This document shows, one piece after another, positions 25,601-37,466 of a stretch of 64,000 nt of DNA. Source of the stretch: Nereocystis luetkeana. Taxonomy: Eukaryota; Sar; Phaeophyceae; Laminariales; Laminariaceae. The notes beneath the pieces are model-generated. The model searched no databases. It had not been told where the DNA came from and worked only from the letters and a program-made list of their open reading frames with translations. A program made the position numbers and the translations under genes. Where the stretch lies: positions 6,360,878-6,424,877 of the forward strand of contig JARUPZ010000012.1 in the NCBI GenBank assembly GCA_031213475.1, in the 5' to 3' direction. Numbering within the stretch: position 1 is the first letter of the stretch; each line of letters starts with the position of its first letter.

Positions 25601-28600
25601 GAGGCGGCCGACACGAGGGGGTACACGTCCGTATGCTGGGTGAGAGAAAAGAGATGGAGCGAGAGAGACAGAGAGAGGGGGGGGGGGGGGGGGGAGGGGG
25701 GAGAGGGTGACCCAACTATTAATAGTCGTTCAGACTGCTGTAGGTCGAGAGGTATAGTTGTGGCGCTATTGTTGGTTGTTGCCCTGCCAGTAGCTTCCTT
25801 GACGGAGGTTAGCTGAGGACGAGTGTGCGTATAGACCTTGTTCGTCTTCTGTACCTTCGACTAAATGGTTGACATAGACTTGACGTTAAACCCTAACCCT
25901 ATGCCGTAGCACCTCGTATGTGTAACTCTGACGTCGGCGAACGCCTGAGAAGTATCTCGAAAGGTTCTGGCAAATAGTTACTGTAACATACTTTGCGCGT
26001 TTTCGCGCGCTGTTTCAGTCATATTTTTCTCTCGTTTTTTGTTCACGCCTTTTCTGTTCGCGCGCTTGTTTCCTCCCTCCCCCCCTCCCTCTCCCCCTCC
26101 CTCCCTCCCGCTTGCCTGTTTTTTTTCTTCGTACAGGCCGCCGAGGGCGGGTACTCGATCATCTTGCGCGCCCTGCTAGCCGGTGCCGGAGGCGACACCT
26201 ACGAAAATGCGCCTGAGTCAGAGGGAGTAAGTCACATGTTTATTTTTTGTTGCAGTTTTCTGCCTCGTTTTTTTTTTTTTTTTCCCATGATTTCGTTTTT
26301 GGTATGTTCGAACTATTTTGTAATTTGCAGGGTGACGGTGGGTAAAACTTATCGTCTCGTGGTTTCCTTTCCTTAATTTTCTTTTCACGTGGCACCTTTT
26401 ATTGGCGGGCATCAGAGTACGGAAGTAAGTATCTGTGGTACGTTACATGGCGCTACCAAGCTGTTGTTGCCTCGCTGTTGTCTCATCTGCGGTGTCGATG
26501 GTTGCGTTGCTGTTATTCGTTTCTGTGCATCGACAGTAATTGTAGAGTCACCCCGGCGTGCGGCGGTACGGAGCACACTTGTGTAGCGTGAAGAGGTGAG
26601 GAGCCTCCGAACAGCAATGGTGTGCGCCTTCAACTACCGTAACTCAGGCCTCGGTGGAGGACGGAGCCCTCTCCTGCCGTCAGTCAGAAGTGTTTTTTTT
26701 TTTTGGGGGGGGCGACATAGGGTGACTTCGTACCCCGCCCGCAGTACTCGTAGCACGCATCCACGATAACGATGGGCCGGTTTGTTGTGTCCTTGCTCGT
26801 CCCGCCGCGAATACTACGGAAACGATCGCGATCGGGTCGGGGACAAAAAATATCGTATAGGTTCGAATTTTCAGCATGTATAACCATCGGAAGAAAGTGC
26901 AGGGAAAAACCTGTTTTCTCCTCCCCCCTTACTTGCACTCCCGCCCCCGCTCGTTCCTCGTCCGACTCCCCCCTCGCCGGTTCACCCTCCCCCCCCCTCC
27001 ATCCCATGGATGATAATGAATACCCCCCCCCCTCCATCCCCCTCCTTCCACTAACATATACCTGATACCATATACCAGGTACACGCACCCATATCTACGA
27101 CTCCTGGGAATGCCCCCCTCCCCCATTAAGTCATTCTGCCATCCATGTGCAAGTTGGCCTCACAAGCGGTTCTTGGTAGGACGCGAGCGTTGTCTGTCTG
27201 GTCAGTGAAAACCCGACGTGCTCCGTCCCGGCAATGTAGGGATGCGAGGGTCTTATGGTCATACGACTACGGCCATGCATGAGATCGAGCACATCTCTCC
27301 TATCGAGTACACCCCCCCCCTCTCCTCTCCACTAACATAAACATACACCCCTAGGAATTCTGGGAACGCCCCCCCCCTCTGGTATGGTCATGGTCATACG
27401 ACTACGGTCATGCATGATATCGAGTATACCGCACCTCCCCCCCCCATTGCCCCTCCACTAACAGATCTATGCACCCATCCGACCCCCCCCCCCCCCCCCG
27501 CCCCCCCCCGCCTCCCTAAACAGGCTGATCCTGACCGCACGACGAGCAAAGGCGACACTCCCGCCATCCTAGCCGCAGGCGGGGGACATCTCTGCGCCAT
27601 CGCTGAGCTAGAGGAGGGTGGGGCGGACCTTGACAAGGGGAACTACGCCGGGGAGACGCCGCTGATCGTCGCGAGTAGGGCGGGACAGGTCGGGGTGGTA
27701 GCGTTCCTTGCTGGGCTGGTCGGAACCGATGTTGACCGGTGAGTGGGGTGCTTGACTTGGGGTGAACAGAGGGATCGGGCGGGGCGGGGGGGGGGGTGTA
27801 CTCGATAGGAGAGATGCACTCGATCTCATGCATGGCCGTAGTCGTATGACCATAGACCCTCGCATCCCTACAATGCCGGGACGGAGCATGTCGGGTTTTC
27901 ACCGACCAGGCAGGGGCTGTACTCGGAGGGGGGTATATAGTAGTTGTTGGGCATCGGGGAGTTCCTGTTCGTTTGTTTTTTGTTAGCGGACGCTCCCAGT
28001 GTTTTTTTTTAACATAGAAAAACATGAGCTGTAATATCGAGAAAAATCCTCGAGTTTCGTCTTCCTTGCAACCTGTGCGTGTACCTGGAAGTGCGGTAGT
28101 CATGCGCCGCGGAGTTTTACGTTTTTTTGTTTTTGTTTGATCTTTTTAACGAACGCTCACACCGCTGCGAAAAGGGGGGCGTCATACTCACGTACTGAGT
28201 CTACTGTACCAGGGACGTCGCACAACCAACACAACCTTAAGCTTTTGCTCAGTCGGACGCATACAACTCGTATCATCGTAGACCAAGCCAGATCGGACAG
28301 AAGAGAGGAGGAGGGGGGGAGGAAGGGCGGCGGGAAGGCAAGAAAACATGCTTTCGAGTACAGTATCAAACTTACACCAGATTCACCATTTTTTTGTTTT
28401 CGTTTTTTCTCTCCGCCAACCTCCGCCAACACGCTTGCTCCCGACCCCAACTCCCATCTCCACTCCCCCCCCCCCACCAGTCCCTGCCCCCCCCCCTTCC
28501 CCCTTCCCTGCCCTCCCCTTCCCCCCCATCCCCTGCTCCCCTCCACCCTTCCCCCCCCCCGCCCTTTCCCCCTTTATCCCCATGCTGCCAGGAGGGACGC

Positions 28601-31600
28601 CGCGGAAGGCGTCACCGCTCTCGCTGCATCCGCCCTCGCCGGGCGGGTCGGCTGTGCGCGTGTCCTCCTCGCCCGGGGCGCCGACCCCTTCGTGCCCACC
28701 ACCGACGGTCGCGCTCCGACCTTTTTAGCCGCTGCGGGAGGCCACCTTGCCACGCTTCGCTTGCTGTTGGATGCCGTGGGGCCCGACCGCCGCACGGAGC
28801 GGTCTCGACCCGACTTCGCGGGGAGAACGCCTCTGATGGCGGCGGCGGCGAACGGTCACCTGGAGTGCCTGAGCGCGCTGATCGAGGAGTGCGATGACGA
28901 GTTGCTCCTGGCCGAGGGGGAGATTGATACGCCGGATAACGAGGGGAGGACGGCGCTGATGCACGCCTGTATGTTTGATAAGGTGGGTGGGTCGGTGTGG
29001 GTGGGTCGGTGGGTTTATCGGCGCTTGCTGGTTAGTTACTACGCGGTGCTGCTTGCGATGTAAATATTTGTGTGATACAAGGTGCCCAGGTATGTTGTGA
29101 GCGATAGCGTGCGGCGTGTGGTCCGCGGGTATGTGGTACGTGGTACGGTGTACGGTAAGGCGATGTGTGTGTGGTACGGTGGGTACACGGTAAGGCGCAA
29201 TACGTGATACCTGGTACGTGGTCCCGGTACGCGGTAAGGCGCGGTATGTGGCATAATACTAGGTCAGGTGCGATATGTGGTACGTGGTACGGCGCGTGTC
29301 TCGTGTGTGGGTAGCGCATGGCGCGGCGTAACGACAACAAAACGAAAATAATATCCCCTCTCACCCCACTCACACCCCCACCCCCATCCCACCCCATGCT
29401 ACCGTCTTTCTATAAAATATCATGGCTCCCGTAGTACGAGTGCGTGGAGTACCTCCTGTTCCAGGGTGCCCGCCTCGACGCGGGCGACGACTCCGACGTG
29501 ACCTCCATCATGTTCGCGGCCGGCGGAGGCCACGAGGCTTGCCTCGACATCCTCCTCGCCGCAGTTGACGACGCAGCCGCCGCGGCCGCCGACGAGGGGG
29601 ACGAGTCCAACATCTTCCGCCTCCTCGACACGGCCGATGTTGACGGCAACACCGCCTCCCACTACGCTTGCCGGGCCGGGGAGGACGGGACTCTCTCCCT
29701 CCTGGCCGACGCGGGGGCCTGCATCGACCTGCCAGCGGGAAGCTCGGCCGAGGGGACGGGCCTGCACCCGTCCCACCTGGCCGTGGTCTACGGGTTTCTC
29801 TTCTGCCTCGAAGAGCTTGCCTCCAGGGGCGTCGACTTGGAAGCGACGGACGAGGACGGGGACACTCTCCTCTCGCTTGCCGTGCAGTGCGGAAGCGAGG
29901 CTTGCGCCGAGTTTCTGCTGTCTACCGGAGTGCCCGGCGGGCTCCCGCTCGTCGACCCCAACCGCCCGGGGAGAGGAGAGGAGCGCCCCCTGAACGCGGC
30001 CGCGCGCCGCGGACGCCTGTCGTTCATGTCCCTGCTTGTCAGAGCCGGGGCGAGCCCCGCGGCGCAGGACGGGGAGGGGGAGACCGCTGTCCACGCGGCG
30101 GCTAGGAGTGGGCAGGTCGGGTTCATCGAGGCGCTCGCGCAAGCCGGCATTCCTGGCGAGAACGACGACGGGGAGGAGGGAGGGGAGGGGAACAACAACG
30201 ACGACGCCGCGGGAAGCGGAGAAGATAAGGACATGAAGGGGAGCGGGCTTCCGACGTGGTGGTTCACGCCGACGAACTCGGGCGAGACGGCGACGTTTAT
30301 TGCTGCGCACGAGGGCCACGCCGGCGTCTGCAGGACGCTCCGCGCCATCCAGGCGCTGGAGCCGTCGCGGCCCAACGCAGAGGGGGTAACCCCTATGGTG
30401 GCGGCGGCGTTGGCGGGGCACTCCGAGGTGTGTTGTGTGTGTTTTTTTGTGTGTGTTGTTTCTCTGTAGGCCGAGTATATGTTGTACACGTACTGAAGTT
30501 TGACGTTTTTCGAGTTGAGTTTTTTTTTCCTTGTTTCTTGTGCGGTTCAGACTTTGACCCGGTCGCATTTTCAGCTGTGAAGTTCGCAATTGGAAATAGT
30601 CTTCCTGTGCGAAACATCACATTTATTGTGTGTGCAGAGTTTCCAGTAATCGCCGAGACCAACTGCTATTGTTGTGGTCTGGCGCCGCAGAGAGACGCGT
30701 CGGGCGCGCTGCACAGCGCGTAGAGCCCAAGCGTCCGAGCCCACGCTGTCTTGTCTTTGGTCTGGCGGCAAAGAGACGTGCCGAGTGCACTAGAGTCAAC
30801 TTGTCGTGATATTTTTTGTTTTGCCGCAATGTGACTGCTGTTGTTGCAAAATGTAGTCTACGAGTACGTATCCACGGAGAGGTGTGCGCGGAGTGCGCTT
30901 CCCTTAGTCTCTAGGTCCGAGCCCGCTTCAGCCGACTGTGGTCTGGCCACGGATAGACGCGCCGCCTGCCAACTGCGCGTCGGGCTCGAACCGATGTCGT
31001 TATACAGCTTTGTCACCATCCAACTCAACGATCGTACTGTTGCTGCTTGCTGTTGTGGACAACATCTTGAATTTAGAGACCATGACATTGTTCGTTTCGA
31101 AAATCTGATGACCCAAGTCGGTCGATTATTTTGCCAAAGTCTGACGGCTTGGGCCTTCAGGTTCTCAAATCGACAAATTCCGGTCGGAAAAAATCACTTT
31201 CGAACTGCATTAGCAGATACAAATCTGAAGCTCAAAATTGAACCGCGTAGGAAACAAACAGCCTGAGCCTAATTCCGACAACGAACAAAAATTCCACTGA
31301 GCCTACTCCGACAACGAAAACCAACTTCGAAAGGTGATCCGTGTCCTGCTGGCTGGAGGCGGCGACGTGAACTACGCCGACGAGGCCGGGCGCACGCCTG
31401 CCATGGCGGCGGCTCTCCGTGGCGACCTTCCCCTCCTCGAGTTCCTGTTCATGAACGGCGCCGACATGTCCGTGCGGAACGCCGACGGCCGCACCGCCGC
31501 CTTTTTCGCCGCGATGAACGGCCACGTCAACTGCCTCGAATTCGCCCTGGACCACGCCGCTTCCACCGCGCCGGATATGTCTACGTCTGCGCCCTCTCCC

Positions 31601-34600
31601 ACTGCTGCTGCTTCTGCTCCTGCTGCTGTTGCCGTTGCCAATGGTGGTGGTGGTGGTGGGGCTGCTGCTGCTGATGTGGCTACCGTGACCACACCTACCG
31701 GCTCTGCCACGGCTGCCTCTTCCGTCGCGGGTACGGCTGCCGCCGCGGGTACGGGGGGTGCCACAGCCGGCACTACTGACGACGAGGACAAGATAGGGTG
31801 CACCCCGCTTTGGACGGCCGCGGCGCACGGCCACGTCGAGACCGTGAGGCGCCTCCTCGCCCGCGGGGCGTCGCCCAACGCGCGCGACGTCACGGGGACG
31901 ACCGCCGCCTGGATGACCGCCGGCAGCGGCAACGCGCACTGCCTCAACGACCTTTTGGAGGCCGGGGCCGACGGAAACCTGGCCAACGAGGACGGGCTCA
32001 CGCCCGCCCTTATCGCCGCGCAGGGGGGGCATGCTACCTGCCTCCGCGTCCTGGCAGCGTCGGGAGCGGACTTGGAGATCCGGGACCTGGCGGGTAACTC
32101 GGCTGCGGCGCTTGCGGCCATGGGGGGGCACCTTGAGTGCCTCGAGGTGCGTGCGTGGGGATGGTTTGGTTTGTGGTGTGTGAAGGCGTGATTGGTTGAC
32201 GAGTGGGTGGGTGGGGGGGAGGAGGAGCGGTGTACTCGATATCATGCATGGCCGCAGTCGCAGGGGGGATGGGGGGAGATCCGTCGGGGTGGGTCTTTGC
32301 CGATCGAGGGTCGCGTTAGTCTAAAAAAAGGTGCTGTTGGGGTCTGAGGAGTTGTGTGGCAGGGCGTCTACTGCTAGATACCTCAGGACACTGGCCACCA
32401 AGCGAACCCCAAGTACTGGGTACGATAAGCAGAAGCAAGGAAAAGACGGCCGTCGATACGGTGTACTTGTACGTTTGTTCTTGTGTGCGAGTGTGCGTCT
32501 TTTTTCTGACGAGACCATCGGTGCTGATACCAGATACTACCAGGTTTAACGCGGTTTTGTGACTGCTCTCGGCGGGCCCAGGAACGCTCAAGTCACCTCG
32601 GAATTTCTCTACGCTCCCCCGTCCCCCTTCCCTCCTCTTTTTCGTCTTTCTCCTCCCCCCCCTTGAACGTAAGCTTCCTCCGTGTATGCCTATGGCCATA
32701 CGACTACGGCCGTCAATGATGACGGTCCACGTGTGGATCACGAGGGACCACGGCATGAGTACTCCCCCCCTTCTCCCCCTCTCTCTTGTTCTTCGTCTTC
32801 CTCGTCCCCTTCCAAAACTTATTCCGTGTTTTCTGCCGTCCTTCCTCTCCATGGCGTGAGTACCCCTCCCCCTTCCTTTTCTTCGTCTTCCTCCTCCCCT
32901 TCCCAAACTGCTTCCGTGTATTTTGCTGTCCTTCCCCCCCCCCCCCCCTCCCTACTAGGTCCTCGCCGGGGCGGCCGCTAACCTTGACGTCCCCAACAGC
33001 GACGGCCACACCCCGGTCTTCGCGGCGGTGACCCACTGCCGCGTCGACTGCCTCCACGCGCTGGCGGTGGTCGGGGCTAGACTGACGCGGCGCGACTTCG
33101 CCGCGGGCAACACCCCGGCCATGGTCGCCGCGAGCCACGGGCAGACCCCGTGCCTGCGCTACCTCGTGAAGAGGGCCGGGCGCCACCTCCTCTCCGAGCG
33201 CAACAACGACGGCCTGTCCTCCGTCTGCTTCGCGGTGCTCTGCGGGCGGCAGGAGGCGCTCTCCGCCATCGCCGACATTGACCCTTCCCTCCTCCTCGAC
33301 CCGGACCCGAAGGGGTGGTCGGCCGCGCATTACGCTGCCGCGGAGGGGAAGGTGGAGTGCCTCCGCATCATGGCGGACGCGTGCACCTCGGCCGCCGCGG
33401 CGAGCAAGGGCAAGGGTAAGGGGAAAGGTCCCGCTTCGATGATGGCCGGGTGGTTCGAGAGGACCCCGCCCAGGAGAAGGCACGCGTTCGCGGCGTGCCT
33501 CGACCGGGATGGGGAGTCGCCGATGCACGTGGCCGCGAGGGTGGGCCACCTGGAAGCGTTTGCTTTCTTGGCGGGCGAGACCGGACTCAGGCCCGAGGAC
33601 AGAAATTCTCGCGGGGAGTCCTGCGTGTGGATCGCGGCGGCCCACAATAGGGTGAGGAAGCCTTTGAGATGGGAGAGGAGGGGGGGGGGGGAGGGGCCGC
33701 GCCGCGGACGTGGTATGATATATATATAGTCTTCAAAGCATAGGAATGTGTGCTCGTTGCCTGAACTGTTAGGTAAAACACTCGCTAAGTCTTTAGTTGG
33801 GTAAATGGCCGATGCTTTTGCGGTGCTGGTTCGGTTGTACTTGGTTTCCGATACATAGTTGGTAATATTCGATGAGTGCTTACCCGTAGTCGGGAAGTGT
33901 TGCATGTGTATTCGGTATGTTTGTCGATATGTATTCGGAAAGTTTTCGGAAAACGTCCACGTATGCAGCATTCGAAAAAAAAACTTCAGAAATTGAAATA
34001 CGTGTGGAATCGTTCGAAACGTATTTGGGAAAGTGTTCGGGCGGGTGGAAACGTCGGCGCACCACACCGCCTTCCTTTTTTCCTCCCAGGAAACAAGTGA
34101 CGGTAGCAAGCGTATGCCCTCCCCTCGTAATTGCTCTTTCTTTCTCTCTGAGGTTTTCATGCACCAGTGAGTTAGTTGGTTGGGCGCCATGTTTCGATTT
34201 GGTTGTTGTTGCGGCCTCTTGAGGCTTCTCTGGAGTTTTCATTCCAGCTTTCCGCTTTCAATTATGCTCTCACTTTTGACGAACGGGGCGAGGGGTGCGC
34301 ACACGCCGCCTCGAATTTAGGTCAAGGCCTCAAACGCTCGGTCTCTTCCGTCGCATTCCTCCCCCCCCCCCTCAAGAAAATATAATGATGTCGCCCATGC
34401 CGCAAAACACGTCGCTCAACTATGTACTGTTGGTGCAGTCTTCGGTCACACTTGTTCCCCCCTAAAGCTTTCGCTCTGCTGCTGCTGCCGCCGCCGCCCC
34501 ATGCTGCAAAAACGCGTCAAACCGCCATAACTCGCACCTACAATCATCACCCACAGCTGGAACTCCTCCGGAGGCTAGTTAAAGAGGGGCTGCGGCTCAA

Positions 34601-37431
34601 CGCTGCGGACAAGAAAGGTCAGACCCCTGCCCACGCCGCCGCCCGCGCCAACAATGTCGGCGCCATCGCCGTGCTGTCCGGGACCGAGCGACCCAGCCCA
34701 TCCCGCGCGGGAGGGGGCTTGCGGCCGGGCGAGAGCGCCGCCGCTGCGGTCCTGGACCTCAACGCCAGGGATACGGAGGGTGCAACTCCACTGCATCACG
34801 CGGCGGCCGCGGGGCACGCGGAGGCGGTGACCTATCTGTGCGGCGCCGGGGCTGACGTTGATGCCGCCGACGCGCTCGGGAGGTCCTCGGCGTGGAAAGC
34901 CACGGTAAATGGACAGGTGCGTGTGCGTGCGTGCGTGGTCGTGGCGGTGGTTGAGTGCTGTGTAGCGTTATTGGGTATACGGTGGTAGTACTAGTAGCGG
35001 CAATCTGTGTAGCATGTTTACAGTGGTAAAATGTAGACTATATTGTCTGTGGCATGTGCAGCGGTAGCGGTGATAAACTCTGTAGCGTGTGTGTACCGTG
35101 ATAGCGACAAAACTTGTCTTTGTAACATGTGCGATGGTAGTGCTGAACCGTGTATCATAGCGTGCATGTGTGTACGGTGCTCACGGCGCTGGACACGGGA
35201 CCGCCCCCCCCCCCCGCGTAAGGCTCGCACATAAATGCTTCGGAGTGTTTTGGTCGGGGGAGCGGTTGACGACTTATATACAATAAGTTCAGCTGTGGTG
35301 TGGTTTTACGTTTTTGGTGCTATCAAATAACATGTTAGCAACGGCCCAACCCAACGAAAAGAACTCATTTACCAATCAAGCCATCTGTACCCCCCCCCCC
35401 CTCTACCCCACCCCCTTGTTTATGCCGTCGTGGCGTTCATGTGTGCACATACTATTACGGGGGGCCATAGTTAGTAGGACCTATGCTATACATTAAAAAC
35501 TATATATTTGACCACTTTTACTAACAATATTTGGTCCTATTAACTATGGCCCCCCGTAATAGGCCAATATGCTGCGCCTGCTGGCATCCAAGGGAGCCAA
35601 CCTGAACTTCAGCACCCACGCCGGCGTGACCCTCGCGCACATCGCCGGCCGTGCCGGCGACTCTGAGTGTCTTGAGGTCCTATGTGAGCGAGGGGCGGAT
35701 GTGGATGTCGTGAACCAGTCGGGCAACACTCCGATCATGTTCGCCGCTCTGGCGGGTTCGATCGATGTGAGTTTGTTTCGCGGTGTGCGTGTTTTAGGTG
35801 TATATATGTGAGTTTGTTGGTGTTATCGTGTGTGTTTTGTGTGAGCGTGTGTGCCTGTATGCGTGTGTTTTTTTTGTGTGCGGTGTGCTTGTGTTCGCAT
35901 GCCTGTGTATTGTATGTATGTGCTCACCGGCATGTGCTACTGATACGGGGGACCGTAGTAAATAGGACCAAATATATTTGTAGAAGTGAGTAAACATATA
36001 CCAGGTAGTGTTTTGTGTGTACCGTAGGCCCTATTTACTATGGTCCCCCGTAATATGTGTGTGCGTGTGTTTATGATTTGTGCGAGTATGTATGACCGTG
36101 TCCATTCGGCGCGTGTGTGTTCGCATCTTCTTGGTGGAGGACGTTTAGTCTCGTAGTATAAAACGTGCCGTCGTCTTACGAGGACAATCTCGTCACCCTC
36201 CTCCACACGACTCGATCTGCCACCCGCCGCCGAAACCATACCCTCATACGAGCTGGTTCCAGCGACACACATCAAATTCCACCTTCGGGCAATAAAAACG
36301 GAATACGTCGATTTTTTAAACACTACTAAAAGAGACATCCACATACCCCCATGGACGAGGGGAACACACACATCGCTGAAGAGAGTTTTTTGGCGTGCTA
36401 GTTGTAGCTCGCGAGATATGGACATTGTTCGTATTACTTGCGGAGGCGTTGTTGCATAGGGATTTATATTGCCTTTAGAAATATATTCATATAATTTCGT
36501 ATGTAGGCAATAAATACCTGGTAGGCCATAAATAGGCCAATACGTCGAATAATTCGGCACTGAAGTGTTTACATGATCGTATCAACAAGGGGAAGACGTG
36601 TGACACTTGTTTTGTTCTGCGAAACATGCAAGGCTGTTATACTTAACGCCTGCCAAAGCTTTTTGAGAGTTGGAAAATAAAATTTGACATGGTTGTGCGT
36701 CATGACAAGATGAAAAAACTGACGCCTGGTTTTTTCTGATATTTTTTTTTCGTGAAGGAGGGAGGGTTAAAAGTTGCCGAAAAAATCAGAAAAAACAGAA
36801 CAATGTATCTCAAGAACAAAAAAAAAATGAAAAAGACCAGGCGTCAGTTTTTTCATTTTGTCATGACGCCCAACCATGCTAAATTTAATATTCCAACTCT
36901 CAAAAACCAGTGCAAAAGTGCAAAGATGTCAAGTCTCCGCTGTCGCTGGAACCAACTCGTATGATGCCCCCCCTCTCCACCCTCGCTCCCCCCCCCCCCG
37001 CCTCCCGTATTAAAAAACTCCCCACTCCTCCCTCCCGTACTAAAAAAACTCCCCACTCCTTGTTTAATACCCTGCCACGCCGCGATCGTACGTGCGCGCA
37101 CACACAACACAGAGCGTTCGACTGCTGGCGTACCGAGGCTGCGACCTCAGCAAGAGGGACGGCCAGGCGGTCACGCCAGCCTTTTTCGCCGCGCAGCAGG
37201 GCCACACAGAGTGCCTCTCCCTGCTTCTTTCGCTAGGCGCCGACGGAAGCGTCGCGCGCGCCGACGGAGCCACGCCCCTCATCATGGCAGCGCAGAACGG
37301 GCACGAGTCCTGCGTCAAGATTCTCCTTAGCCCCCCGCCTTTCGAGCTGCCACCGCCGGTGGTTTCGGCGGCGCCGCGGTCGAACGGAATTTTCGCTTCG
37401 TCTGGAAGAGGAACCGTTCCGCCGCCGTCGT

Positions 37432-37466
<35 letters not shown>

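Noticed and set aside
29420..30589. 389-codon minus-strand open frame
   Set aside because: Antisense of ankyrin exon 21; long antisense frames are expected in GC-rich exons.
31232..32245. 337-codon minus-strand open frame
   Set aside because: Antisense of ankyrin exon 22, Arg/Gly-rich without domain signal.
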